Shown: positions 27,627-37,119, numbered from the stretch's first letter. The stretch: DNA of 64,000 nucleotides from G963677445 sp963678275 (GCA_963678275.1 OY782765.1:3348001-3412000), one strand, 5' to 3'. Notes: generated by a model from the letters alone, not told the origin. A program made the numbers and translations.

Positions 27627-29531
27627 TTATTTAAGCAGCATCAGTTTTGATACTTCATGATAAGTTTTACCATCATTCATGTTCCTAACCGAAATTCTTG
27701 ATATATAAATCCCCGAACTTAAATTATCTCCCCTGAATTCCTCGTAGTATTCTCCCGCCGGCATATAATAATTATCAATAAGTCGGCTTACCAGTCTGCC
27801 GGTGATATCATAAATCTCAAGCGTCACCTTCGACTCGCCATAAAGAGCAAATGATATTTTTGTTGAAGGGTTAAACGGGTTTGGATAAGCTCCCCGAAAC
27901 TGTGGTTCGGTAAAGTCATTTTTCCGTTTGTCAAAACCAAGCGCGATATTATTCAAACTGACTGTAGCGAGTGTGACGGGTGTGCGGTCGGCGTTTTCAT
28001 ATAACTCAATAAAATGTTCCGTATCCGGATGCTCAACCTCTTCAAGATGATGAATTGTTTCCTGTTTAACAGGCTGATAAAGCAGTTCAGCGAAAACCTT
28101 ATATGTTTTGTTTATTTCAGCAGGAATTTTGTAAATTATTATATCACTTCCTGTGCCTTCCACCCCCTCCTCAGCGTTAAAATTATCATCTTCGGCTGCC
28201 AGACCATATATTTTGGTTGTATCATACGAAGCATGCAAGCTTGTAAAACCTTTTGGAGGTATCCTGTTATCCTTTTTAAAGATCGCCGCTTTTAATAATG
28301 TGTGAGTAACATTTCCTGAGTTATCCTCAAAAACTCCTTCATAAATCTGAACCTGATCGGGACTGTTAATTACCGAATAATGAGGTTCATAACCATCATC
28401 AACATCATTGATAACTCCTTCGGGAGTATATTCGCCGCTTTCAAAAACGTTATTGCCCGATTCATCTTCCACTTTCAGGTGAATCCACAATCTTCTCAGC
28501 GGAATACCTGTCGGCAGTTTATGCCCGGCTTTATTTTCAATTGTCACTTTTATATTCATTGAGTCCGATTCCATATAATGTTCCGCCACGAATCTCACTG
28601 CCCTGCTCTCCATATTCCTCTGCGACCAGGTTATGGTTGAATCATAATGTTCCGCATCGGCAGTCACTCCGAGTTCGGCGCTGTTATCCCTCAGCATTCG
28701 TAACATCAAAACATTCCCGCCGGCAAACTCATGTTTCCAGTAAGGACTTCTTTCAGTCGTATGCCAGGGAGGCATACTCGCGATATCAATCGGGTCATCT
28801 ATGGAAGGCATGTGGCAATCCTGGCATTCGGTCCCTTCAGCTTCATAGACACTGTTTTTCCATTCCTGGTAAGGGGTCTGCTCCGGAAAATTATCCAGCT
28901 TTACCTCTTTTCCTCCGAGAGTTGGTGTAAAGAGTGTGTGGCATGTAGCGCATAATTCCGAGTTATTCACATGTGCCGATTCCACCGGTGTGTAATTAAC
29001 CTGGTTAACCATCGAGCCTGTAAAAGGATTCGCGTAGGGGCCATAAATAATTCTGTCATCGGTAACAACATACCCGCCTGAATATGATCCGGCATCTCCC
29101 ATATTTGCGCCATCAACCTGGTGGCATAAAGTACAGCTCACTCCGTCATTTCCCTGGGGGTCATTTTCCAGATGAGCGATGGTGTAGTAATTTGTGCTGT
29201 CATGAGCCTGTTGTTCGTTACCCATAGGGGCATGGCAGCGGGTGCATGTATTTTCAATAAGCCCTTTATAATCAGGGAAAGTTGTAACCTCCTCTCCTAC
29301 TACCGCCCTCCATAAAGGATCCTTCGATGAATTTGCCATCATCGAGGAACGCCACATTGTAACCGGTGAAATATCTGCCCCGTTTTGAGTTAAAACTGTT
29401 CCGCTGCCTGTATGGCATGTCGCGCAATTCCCGGAACCTGAAAAAAGAGAACTTGTGGTAATCGGCAACGGATTCTGAGCATTAATCATCGACGCTACCA
29501 TTAACACTACAATAACAAATAACTTACGCAT
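27627..29531 (-). CDS. Five-haem c-type cytochrome with T9SS sorting tail
   Basis: 634 residues with a signal peptide (1-18, IVVLMVASMINAQ). Five CxxCH haem-binding motifs: C36ATCH, C96TRCH, C133TLCH, C194ATCH and C236QDCH, all in the first 240 residues, in the style of the cytochrome c554/multihaem family. A beta-rich domain (~300-540, including AGHKLPTGIPLRRLWIHL) follows, a layout often annotated as a multihaem cytochrome C-terminal region. Last, a T9SS type A tail (YPNPFNPSTKISF, ends SKLMLLK). The tail implies export across the outer membrane, so the haems would face outside. I infer a role in extracellular or outer-surface electron transfer; the substrate is unknown. It is a single gene with no cytochrome maturation genes nearby. 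Confidence 0.92.
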   Translation of the reverse strand: MRKLFVIVVLMVASMINAQNPLPITTSSLFSGSGNCATCHTGSGTVLTQNGADISPVTMWRSSMMANSSKDPLWRAVVGEEVTTFPDYKGLIENTCTRCHAPMGNEQQAHDSTNYYTIAHLENDPQGNDGVSCTLCHQVDGANMGDAGSYSGGYVVTDDRIIYGPYANPFTGSMVNQVNYTPVESAHVNNSELCATCHTLFTPTLGGKEVKLDNFPEQTPYQEWKNSVYEAEGTECQDCHMPSIDDPIDIASMPPWHTTERSPYWKHEFAGGNVLMLRMLRDNSAELGVTADAEHYDSTITWSQRNMESRAVRFVAEHYMESDSMNIKVTIENKAGHKLPTGIPLRRLWIHLKVEDESGNNVFESGEYTPEGVINDVDDGYEPHYSVINSPDQVQIYEGVFEDNSGNVTHTLLKAAIFKKDNRIPPKGFTSLHASYDTTKIYGLAAEDDNFNAEEGVEGTGSDIIIYKIPAEINKTYKVFAELLYQPVKQETIHHLEEVEHPDTEHFIELYENADRTPVTLATVSLNNIALGFDKRKNDFTEPQFRGAYPNPFNPSTKISFALYGESKVTLEIYDITGRLVSRLIDNYYMPAGEYYEEFRGDNLSSGIYISRISVRNMNDGKTYHEVSKLMLLK

Positions 29532-29838
29532 ATTATCCCCACATAATTTTATGGTTATTCATTTATAATAATTTATTTACCTGGTTTAGACACCGGGAAC
29601 TATAATTGGGTTTAAAGTTGAAATATTCATTTATAATCATAAAAGAATTGTTTTTGTTCAGATTACGCATTATTTCTTCTGTACATTTCATTATCGGTTC
29701 GTTTTTATATTTTTTGAGTTCGTGGGTTTTCGGGGCCGGGGAATGGGATTTCGTGAGGGAATATTTAATTAAGGAAGGACAAAACAATTCTGTGGGATGA
29801 CGACAACAGCAAAAAGAAGAAGATACCCTCTTCCTTAA
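29532..29838. other. Intergenic region with weak terminator
   Basis: No convincing gene; short frames on both strands lack ribosome sites. At 29,810-29,834 the minus strand reads GAAGAGGGTATCTTCTTCTTTTT, a weak terminator for the lipoprotein gene. A 12-bp inverted pair TAATTAAGGAAG/CTTCCTTAATTA spans 29,764-29,841. Confidence 0.4.
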
Positions 29839-30468
29839 TTATTCAATTAAATCATATCTTACATGTGTGCGACAGTTAACACCAATATAGCTATCAAATA
29901 ATTTTATACCTGTTCCCTTATAAAAAACCAGCTTAAATTCATATCCTTCTTCATTATATACATCATAATCTGATTCGGCTGAAGGGTAAGAATAATAAGG
30001 ACTCGCGAGCACAAGAGAATCCCTGTCAGTCTCATAAACAGCGGGAAATCGGGTCATAATCCATTTATTATTATTGCCGCCATATTGCCGGAAAGTAATG
30101 GTGTCATCAGTCGCTTCAATAAGCAGATATGATGAATCCGGACCCCAATATGTTGTGTCTCCGTAAGGGTTATACTCTTCATCGGTAAAGTATTTAAATC
30201 CCGATTCAATTTTCCTTATTCTATATCCATCGGTTTCATTATATTCTATTATTTCCCAATCTGATATTCCCTCACTATATTCATAATAGTTACAGTTTGG
30301 AAAATCTCTTACCTTGTATTGCCAGGAATTCCCGGTAGAGAGGTCCATAAACCCGGTAAATGAGTATGTAGTGTCATTCGTATTCATATTGTTGTCTGGG
30401 GAAGTGACATCATTATCACAGGCAATAAATGTAAGCGCGATAAGTATCGCGTAAATTAATTGTTTCAT
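29839..30468 (-). CDS. Predicted lipoprotein, unknown function
   Basis: 209 residues from the ATG at 30468, chosen because a lipoprotein signal begins there (MKQLIYAILIALTFIAC, lipobox Cys at residue 17) and GGA lies eight bases upstream. The mature part starts with a Asp/Asn/Thr-rich linker (DNDVTSPDNNMN), then a beta-rich domain rich in Tyr, Trp and acidic residues (FMDLSTGNSWQYKV). The opening resembles the many DUF-type lipoproteins of this phylum that begin with a 'GNSWTY' strand. No catalytic motif. Anchored at the periplasmic side of a membrane. No operon partner. Confidence 0.78.
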   Translation of the reverse strand: MKQLIYAILIALTFIACDNDVTSPDNNMNTNDTTYSFTGFMDLSTGNSWQYKVRDFPNCNYYEYSEGISDWEIIEYNETDGYRIRKIESGFKYFTDEEYNPYGDTTYWGPDSSYLLIEATDDTITFRQYGGNNNKWIMTRFPAVYETDRDSLVLASPYYSYPSAESDYDVYNEEGYEFKLVFYKGTGIKLFDSYIGVNCRTHVRYDLIE

Positions 30469-30808
30469 AAATTTTCCGGTTGTCTGCGAAGAAAAATCTT
30501 CATTCATTAAAAATTATTATACGGGGCAAACATAATGATTCCCTGAAATATTGTATATAGTTATTAATTACTATTATGACGGCAATCAAAGGAGCAGCGG
30601 ACTGCCTCAATCATTATCGATATTCCGTTCTAAATCATCACCGGCTCTGTATATCACTGAAAATTATAACATGATTTACAAAAACTCCCCCTCGTGACAT
30701 CTTTTGACATCTCCTTACTTTCTTATGACAACTCACCCCGGAACCTTTTCGTCTTAATTAACAGAAAGACAAAAAAATTGATAAGCAAAAAATTAAGGAG
30801 TAAGGAAA
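30469..30808. other. Divergent intergenic region
   Basis: Between divergent genes; carries both promoters. I see no repeat module or RNA. Confidence 0.4.
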
Positions 30809-31192
30809 ATGAAACGGAATCAGACAACATCGGCAGTATTAACAGTTTTAGCAGTTCTTCTTTTAACAGCTCTTTCTTACGGACAGAACAACAGCGTTAA
30901 GAATCTCGAAATGGGAATAAAGTCATCAAATCCGGGATTGCAGAAATCATGCGTTTATTTCGCCGGCAAATATGAAATTAAAGAGGTTGTGCCCGCTCTT
31001 GAATCGGCCCTGAAAAAAACGAATGACGCCTCGCTGCAGAAGCTTATCGTAAGAACACTTTACAAAATAAATCCTGAATCAGCCCTCAAATCAATCAATA
31101 ATCTTGACGCGTCCGATGCACAGGTAAAGAAATTATGCGCGGCTTTAAACAATGATTATAATGAAACGATAAGAACAGTCGCGTCAAGATAA
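30809..31192 (+). CDS. Small secreted HEAT-repeat-like protein
   Basis: 127 residues with a signal peptide (1-25, VLTVLAVLLLTALSYGQ). The mature 100 residues are helical with HEAT-like pairs (LEMGIKSSNPGLQKSCVYFA, then VVPALESALKKTND, LQKLIVRTLYKIN), which suggests a small protein-binding solenoid in the periplasm. AAGGAG lies 8-12 bases before the ATG, followed by a good terminator, so it is a separate, probably well expressed unit. No named family recognised. Confidence 0.82.
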   Translation: MKRNQTTSAVLTVLAVLLLTALSYGQNNSVKNLEMGIKSSNPGLQKSCVYFAGKYEIKEVVPALESALKKTNDASLQKLIVRTLYKINPESALKSINNLDASDAQVKKLCAALNNDYNETIRTVASR

Positions 31193-31230
31193 ACAAGTGG
31201 TTCCTTATATATAAATAACCTCCTCGGGTG

Positions 31231-31258
31231 TCCCCGCCAAAAGCGGGGATTTTTTTTG
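31231..31258 (+). terminator. Rho-independent terminator of the HEAT-like gene
   Basis: TCCCCGC/GCGGGGA stem (31231-31237 with 31243-31249), then nine T. Confidence 0.93.
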
Positions 31259-32000
31259 ATCAGCGGGCTATAAATTTTTTCATCTAAAACCTCTTATAGA
31301 TAATAAAATGAACTTAGTGGATAAGAATTCAGGCGATATATCAAGCCCGCCAGACTTAAATTATCTAAAATCATAAACTGGCAGAACCAGAAAAAATTGC
31401 GACCATCCGGTAGCTGAGCGGAGTCGAAGCTACGGCCGCTGGTTTCGATCCGCCGCGGCGGACTTACCACCGGCTTATGTTGTCTTAAAATCTCCTGACC
31501 ATCATTCTGATCATGGTAATCCTGTATTTTCTACGATTATCAGCGAAACCCACAGGAAATATTAAGGCAATAAGGTTAAATTTTCCGGAGGGAATCCCTG
31601 GCTACTAAGGTTAAAAAACAAAGAATAAGGTTTCATTTCTTTGCGCCTCCGCGTCTTTGCGTGAGATAAAAACCGATTTGGATTTCGACGGGGTTTATAA
31701 GGCTGAATGCTTTATAATTTAATCCCGGCAGCTATGGAGTCCCCATTTTGGAATAACATCAAATCTCAAATTATGCAACAACAATATTAGAAATACTAAC
31801 CTCCCAAAAACTCTTCAATAGTGAAAGATCGAAATCCCCTCCTCTTAAGATGTTAAGGGGAGGATGGGACCAATGCTGTCAACTTAGGCCCAAAATCTTT
31901 TTTATGTTCCCGGGACTATGGGGGATTGGATGTTTTTTCTATCCCTCCCCACTCCTTTTACATTTTCATGAAATATTTATAATTGAATCGTTTTGATAAG
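31259..32000. repeat. Composite intergenic repeat array, truncated by an IS end
   Basis: No gene. Modules: ACTGGCAGAACCAG hairpin (~31,378); GGTAGCTGAGCGGAGTCGAA block (31,412-31,477); CTACTAAGGTTAAAAAACAA; the TTTGCGCCTCCGCGTCTTTG block (31,640-31,665); the GGAGTCCCCATTTTGGAATA block (31,737); the AACTCTTCAATAGTGAAAGA segment and hairpin (31,834-31,866). About 150 bp from ~31,728 is identical or nearly so to 35,305-35,450. The array stops abruptly in the hairpin module at an IS-like end (31,871). Confidence 0.8.
31871..31887. mobile_element. Solo end of a related IS element
   Basis: CAATGCTGTCAACTTAG differs from the IS4 left end (CACTGCTGTCAACTTAAGG) by one substitution and one missing A. 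It sits at the same position of the hairpin module (after GGGGAGGATGGGA) as the complete IS at 24,629. Nothing of the IS interior follows, so this is a deletion remnant. Confidence 0.65.
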
Positions 32001-33290
32001 CTAATTTTTTCTTCTGCCAACAACTACTGTTAAAGGTGAGTCCCACATTGTTTCAGCCACTATCATATCCCCCTTTATATCATAGGAACTAAACCGGTCG
32101 TTGAAATAATAAGTTTTCCAGTCAATCCCGTTAAAGTGATAAATCTGGTTGAGGCTTAAACAAAAAAGATCATTCAGATCATTTCCCTGGAATAAACCGG
32201 CAAATTCCGGCCCGTTTTCTAACTTTTCCCATTTCCCTCTTTTATTCGACAACACATTTTTCCTATTTGTAGAATAAATCGGATGTCCCGATTTTGTCCA
32301 GAGACGTCCGACATTATTATGTACGGGAATAAATTTATTATCCTCAGTAATTTTAGAAAGAATATTATCACGTGTATCTTCATAAATATTCGAGACCACA
32401 AGGGCTTCTTTCTTTCCCGAAGTTTTATTTATATACCCAATAATTTCCCATACATACCCCTCTACATTAGTCTCAATTTTGTCCCATCTATACTTTTTAC
32501 GGTGAAACAGGTGCCCCTCCCTGCCTCCGATAAAAAAATCATCGACAGCAAAACCCCATATAATATCCCCCCCATAACATGGGTCCTGCCGGGAACCATA
32601 TTTAGGTACGTTAAACCAGTTCCCTCCTGAATAATATTTCGCGTTTCCAGGTTGACTTACCAGCACTGTACCATCATCCAATCCCTGAATAGATAATGCC
32701 TCTCCAGGGTAATACGCTCCCGAATAACTTTCAAAATTCAGTGATTTTTTTTCCCACTTATTTCCATCCCAATGCGCGAGATTATTATATGGAAAAATAA
32801 CACCCCCATCATCGTCACTTTCAATAAATCTGCCGACAGACATAATGTTATTTTCAGAAATAATCGCGATATCATTGAACCATCCGCTCCATTTCCCATC
32901 ACCGGGATAATGTGTTTCCCAGGTAAAATCATGGCTGGTCGGCTCCAGGGTTCTGAAACCGGCGCTGCCCGACTCAAGCCAGCTATAATTTTTCCACATC
33001 CAGGCGTTAACCTGGTAAATACTTCCGGGAGAGAGCGAGTCGATATATAAAATTGTATCATTACCGGTTAGCTCAAATTCTCTGCTAAACCTGTCATAAT
33101 CCAGTCGGAATGAGCAGGGTTCATTCCTCGAAAAATCCACATAAATCCAGGCTTCAAGGCAGGCCGCGTCATAAAATGATATTTCTATTCCCGATTTAAA
33201 TTCATTTAAATCGGGATCGGCGCTTTCGCACGCGACCAGAACAAAAAACAGAAAAGACCCTGCTATCCACTTAACGCAATTGTTTTTCAT
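32001..33290 (-). CDS. Propeller-type lipoprotein A (paralogue of 35.8-kb gene)
   Basis: 429 residues from the ATG at 33290 (AGAGG just upstream). Lipoprotein signal (WIAGSFLFFVLVAC, Cys ~21). An N-terminal beta-sandwich of ~90 residues (ISFYDAACLEAWIYVDFSRN) is followed by TSHDFTWE and a domain of repeated strands with W/G-rich turns (NLAHWDGNKWEKK, NQIYHFNGIDWKTY), consistent with a seven-bladed propeller. The protein ends VVVGRRKN. The same architecture and words (TTSHDFEWE, AAHWDGNIW, FHFNGYSWKRY, MIIGRRK) occur in the gene at 35,800-37,119, so the two are paralogues. Databases often label this group 'glucosyltransferase' without support. It lies 22 bp downstream of the serpin gene, so both are one operon. 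Confidence 0.8.
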   Translation of the reverse strand: MKNNCVKWIAGSFLFFVLVACESADPDLNEFKSGIEISFYDAACLEAWIYVDFSRNEPCSFRLDYDRFSREFELTGNDTILYIDSLSPGSIYQVNAWMWKNYSWLESGSAGFRTLEPTSHDFTWETHYPGDGKWSGWFNDIAIISENNIMSVGRFIESDDDGGVIFPYNNLAHWDGNKWEKKSLNFESYSGAYYPGEALSIQGLDDGTVLVSQPGNAKYYSGGNWFNVPKYGSRQDPCYGGDIIWGFAVDDFFIGGREGHLFHRKKYRWDKIETNVEGYVWEIIGYINKTSGKKEALVVSNIYEDTRDNILSKITEDNKFIPVHNNVGRLWTKSGHPIYSTNRKNVLSNKRGKWEKLENGPEFAGLFQGNDLNDLFCLSLNQIYHFNGIDWKTYYFNDRFSSYDIKGDMIVAETMWDSPLTVVVGRRKN

Positions 33291-33312
33291 AATCACCTCT
33301 TTTATCCCGGGT

Positions 33313-34503
33313 TTATTGGACCGGATTCATGCATCTGCCCATAAACAATATTGTATTTGATCTGTTTTCATATATAAAGTAGAGAAATGGATGATCAAAT
33401 TTAATGATCAATTCATCGGGGACTCCGGTAAAATAATTAAGTTTAATAGTTGTCACAGCCGCCGCTTCGGTCCCGCTCTCATTTACCTCAATAACCGCTT
33501 TATGCCCAACGCTGCCAACCTTAAGATCACAATACTTTTCCTCACAAATTGGAGATAAGTTGGCCGAATCTGAAAAAGCTCTCTGAAATCCCATTCTCAT
33601 TAATTCTGAGTTAATATTATCTTTTTCAGTAAGGGCAGTGAACTTTGGCAAACTTAATTCAAATTCACTTATTCCTGTCCTGCTCAATATTTTTTCAAGG
33701 TCCAGGTTGTTTATTTCCCTTTCTATTCTTTTTATGCCGTCTGTTTCATACGGCAAAATTAAAAGCATCTCATATTTTCCATCTTTATAGGGAAGCCTGA
33801 ATAACCAATCTTTTCCAATTTGTACATGTAAACGTCTTCCGTAGATTTTCATAAAGTCAGTTTTGACAAAACCACCATCTGACAAAAAGAATTTGTCTTT
33901 TTTAGTCTTCTTTTCTTCGAAAGCATCTTCCCAGGCTGCCTTGAAATAGACCACATTGTTCAGCAATATTTGTGTTGATACATTATTTTCATCATAACTG
34001 AGTAACTGGTTTATTTTTTTGTTCGTTTTTTTATTAACCCAATCATTCACTATATCGACAGCGTCATTATATTTGGCAAAACTGTAAAACTCGGAATCAA
34101 AATGACTTTTCAGACTTTTTTCAAAATTTTTGTCAATAACAAATATTTCATTAATACATATTGAGTTCGCGATCGACATTTGAAGATTATTATGATTTAA
34201 ATTTGTGCCAAAACTATTAATAAACGCACCATAGTTTGCCAGAAATTCCTCATTTTCCCCCTGAAAATAGAACGTTTTGCCTATCTCCTCCCTCGTCTTA
34301 CCCTCACTGCAAATATATAACTGCGCCATAGCGATTGAAAGACTCAATGGTGAAAATATTACATTTTCATCATTATCTTTAATTAACTGCTCATACATAT
34401 CAAAAGCAAATTTGTTTACCGACTCAGAGTAATTAAATTTATCCTGTGCCGGTATTATCGTTTGAAAACAAAAAAGTAAAAACAAAACATAATATTTCTT
34501 CAT
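33313..34503 (-). CDS. Secreted serpin (serine/cysteine protease inhibitor)
   Basis: 396 residues, standard serpin length, with a signal peptide (1-19, FLLFCFQTIIPAQ). Family landmarks: VIFSPLSLSIAMAQLY (~48-63), LLNNVVYFKAAWEDAF (~180-195), LILPYE (~243), the hinge VNESGTEAAAVTT and the C-terminal FDHPFLYFIYENRSNTILFMGR. The hinge (Gly at P15, Thr P14, Glu P13, small residues to P9) is that of an inhibitory serpin, which traps proteases by inserting its loop. Counting from the hinge puts P1 near Phe in KLNYFTG, predicting inhibition of chymotrypsin-like or papain-like enzymes. The ATG at 34503 follows AGGATAAA. It is the first gene of a two-gene operon with lipoprotein A. Confidence 0.95.
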   Translation of the reverse strand: MKKYYVLFLLFCFQTIIPAQDKFNYSESVNKFAFDMYEQLIKDNDENVIFSPLSLSIAMAQLYICSEGKTREEIGKTFYFQGENEEFLANYGAFINSFGTNLNHNNLQMSIANSICINEIFVIDKNFEKSLKSHFDSEFYSFAKYNDAVDIVNDWVNKKTNKKINQLLSYDENNVSTQILLNNVVYFKAAWEDAFEEKKTKKDKFFLSDGGFVKTDFMKIYGRRLHVQIGKDWLFRLPYKDGKYEMLLILPYETDGIKRIEREINNLDLEKILSRTGISEFELSLPKFTALTEKDNINSELMRMGFQRAFSDSANLSPICEEKYCDLKVGSVGHKAVIEVNESGTEAAAVTTIKLNYFTGVPDELIIKFDHPFLYFIYENRSNTILFMGRCMNPVQ

Positions 34504-35799
34504 TTTATCCTCTATTTTTACAGAGACTATGAAAACATTACCCAGAGAATATCATAAAATTAAATAAATTGAGTCAAAGAACAAAATAATATTATTACCT
34601 GATATCGCATTGACCAATAAGACAAACGCCACGAGAAAAATGCACAACCCCTCTGCCCTAACCCAACCCGGCCATCATACTCTTACTCTTACTCATACTC
34701 TGATTTTTTAACACCGATACCGTAAAATAATCATGTAATCCTTAAATCCTTTAATCATGGTTCAGACATTACTTTTCGATGCAGTTTGTAAATCCAGGGT
34801 AAACAATAAGGTAATAGGATTAATTTTTCCGGAGGGAATCCCTGGCTACTAAGGTACTCCAATTTGGGGAAACATCAATTTTTAAATTTGATAGTAACAA
34901 TAATAGAAATACTAACCTCTCAAGAACTCTTCAATAGTGAAAGATCGAAATCCCCTCCTCTTAAGATGTTAAGGGGAGGGGTTTGATCTACCTTGAGTCG
35001 GAACTAATCTTAAGAGAAGTCCGGTTATTTCACCCCCCCGAAATGACAGATGTTTTCACGCGATTATAATCTTATTGCCTGGAAGTTGAAAAAATAAAGC
35101 ATAAGGTTCTTAAAAGCTTCTTCGCGGGATTTTGTGTTTTAGTGATTTTGTGGCCTTTTTCCCAGCCTAAATCTGCGTAATCCTCGAGACATAAAAAGGC
35201 AATAAGGTTTCATTTCTTTGCGCCTCCGCGTCTTTGCGTGAGATAAAAAGTGATTTCGATTTTACCGGGATTGATAAGGCTGAATTCTTTAGGATTTCAT
35301 CCCGGCAGCTATGGAGTCCCCATTTTGGAATAACATCAAATCTCAAATTATGCAACAACAATATTAGAAATACTAACCTCCCAAAAACTCTTCAATAGTG
35401 AAAGATCGAAATCCCCTCCCCTTAAGATGTTAAGGGGAGGATGGGAGGGGTTTGATCTACCTTGAGTCGGAACTAATCTTAAGAGGAGTCTGGTAATTTC
35501 ACCCCCCGAAATGACAGATGTTTTCACGCGATTATAATCTTATTGCCTGGAAGATGAAAAAACAAAGCATAAGGTTCTTAAAAGCTTCTTTGTGACATTT
35601 AGTGTTTTAGTGATTTTGTGGCCTTTTCCCCACCTAAGTCTGCGTAATCCGCGTAATCAGAGATATCCGCGGTCCTCTTTTTAATTGTTCATTATTCATT
35701 ATTAATTGTTAATTATAATCCTGCCACTTTGCGCAGAATTCAACTGCTTACGGAGTAATTACCTTTTCCCTCCGCAGGTTCTTCCGGTTATCCCCCCCC
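34504..35799. repeat. Composite intergenic repeat array, two near-complete copies in tandem
   Basis: No gene. Copy 1 (~34,640-35,200): CATACTCTTACTCTTACTCA stutter, TTTAATCATGGTTCAGACAT segment, CTACTAAGGTACTCCAATTT, hairpin (34,949-34,998, here shortened by 8 bp), the CGAAATGACAGATGTTTTCA block, CTGCGTAATCC. Copy 2 (~35,205-35,760): TTTGCGCCTCCGCGTCTTTG, GGAGTCCCCATTTTGGAATA, hairpin (35,411-35,466), the same CGAAATGACAGATGTTTTCA block, CTGCGTAATCCGCGTAATCA, TTAATTGTTCATTATTCATT and the end module CACTTTGCGCAGAATTCAAC. The ~200-bp segments after the hairpins in the two copies and at 40.85 kb are almost identical. Confidence 0.82.
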
Positions 35800-37119
35800 C
35801 TATTTTCTCCTTCCAATAATCATCTTTGCTTTTGTCAGATCATCACCGACAGCGCAGACCACATTTTCTTTTGCCGAAAGGGCGACCCATACTCCATAAA
35901 AGGAGGGAACTTCAACACCATCATATCTTTTCCAGCTATAACCGTTAAAATGGAATAAACTTCCCAGGTGACCGCAGATAAAAATATCATTTCTCCCGGT
36001 TCCCCTTACACAACTCGAGTAGGTATCGGAAATTTTCGGTTGTATTTCTTCAAATGATGAACTGTTTCCTGTTATTTTTCCCTGGTATACTCCGCTGCCG
36101 CAAAGTAACATCCTCTTTTCATCATCAAACCATACTGATGTTACCGGCCAGTAAATATCCGGCAATTCGACTGGTTCTGCTATTCCGGAATTAAGTCGAA
36201 GAAGCTTTTTATCAAAACCGCTTCCCTTGTCGCAATAAAGGGCATAAACACTGAAGTTGCCATCCGTCTGTTTTGAGCCCCATAAATCCTGAATCTGAAG
36301 ATTTGTCCCGCTCTCAATTTTATGCCAATCCGTACCATCAAATAAAACGATACTGCCATTTCTTCCCGCGAAATATATTTCTTTCGTTCCCACTGCCATT
36401 ATATGCGAAACAGATAATTCAGGATCCAAAGTTGTTCTCAAATCATACATTTCCCATTCTTTTCCATTCCCATGAATCGGAAGGCTTCCTGCAAACCAGA
36501 TATTAGTAGAGGAAAACGCGTATACCCCTTCCAATGGGGTAACAATATCATAATAATGAAAATCGACCTCAATTCTTTCAGGATTCCAAATATTTCCATC
36601 CCAGTGAGCGGCGTTATACCTGTCTGAATTTGTATGCCCTAATGAGTCATAAAGATAATATTCACCAACAGCCCATATATCATTCTCATTAATTACTTCC
36701 ACATCTGAAAAATAGCATGGATTAAAGTCGCCGATCTCAAACATCTCCCACTCAAAATCATGACTTGTAGTATCCATCGTTCTCGCTTCCGCGAGGGCTT
36801 CAATATCTGTGTAATCTCCTTTCCCGTGAAGCAAAGTTTTAAATATATAATTTTTTTCAGGCAGCAGGTTTTCTATAAATAAAGTTGTATCACCCCGGTT
36901 TTCCACCGAATAGCTGTGATATGAACTGTCATTAACAAATATTTCCAGCATCCTGCCGTAACTCTGATCGGGAAGAGACAGATTCAGCCAGGCTTCCGCG
37001 CAGCTTATATCTTCAACCGTTAGGGATAACCCGCCCTGTTCAACAACCGGAGGCGTTGAATTTTCGCACCCAGAAAAACATATTAAAACTACTGAAATAA
37101 CGAATGTAAGTCTTCGCAT
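35800..37119 (-). CDS. Propeller-type lipoprotein B
   Basis: 439 residues from the ATG at 37119 (GGAGGG then five bases; the frame is open further upstream but without a site). Lipoprotein signal MRRLTFVISVVLICFSGC. An N-terminal ~100-residue beta-sandwich, then DTTSHDFEWEMFEIGD and repeated propeller strands with NDIWAVG, STNIWFAG, KEIYFAG and NDIFICG blade ends, finishing KAMIIGRRK. Paralogue of lipoprotein A at 32,001; the pair flanks the serpin gene and a repeat array, so a local duplication is likely. The N-I-W-(A/F)-(V/A)-G blade motif occurs in secreted sensor or scaffold propellers. Function unknown; anchored to the outer or inner membrane. Confidence 0.82.
   Translation of the reverse strand: MRRLTFVISVVLICFSGCENSTPPVVEQGGLSLTVEDISCAEAWLNLSLPDQSYGRMLEIFVNDSSYHSYSVENRGDTTLFIENLLPEKNYIFKTLLHGKGDYTDIEALAEARTMDTTSHDFEWEMFEIGDFNPCYFSDVEVINENDIWAVGEYYLYDSLGHTNSDRYNAAHWDGNIWNPERIEVDFHYYDIVTPLEGVYAFSSTNIWFAGSLPIHGNGKEWEMYDLRTTLDPELSVSHIMAVGTKEIYFAGRNGSIVLFDGTDWHKIESGTNLQIQDLWGSKQTDGNFSVYALYCDKGSGFDKKLLRLNSGIAEPVELPDIYWPVTSVWFDDEKRMLLCGSGVYQGKITGNSSSFEEIQPKISDTYSSCVRGTGRNDIFICGHLGSLFHFNGYSWKRYDGVEVPSFYGVWVALSAKENVVCAVGDDLTKAKMIIGRRK

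Noticed and set aside
29606..29800. A 64-codon plus-strand hydrophobic frame between the cytochrome and the lipoprotein gene
   Set aside because: Hydrophobicity reflects AT-rich composition; no ribosome site, and the opposite strand is equally open.
32001..37119. Labelling the two propeller lipoproteins as glucosyltransferases
   Set aside because: No glycosyltransferase motif is visible; the repeated W/G-rich blade strands and lipobox fit a propeller lipoprotein.
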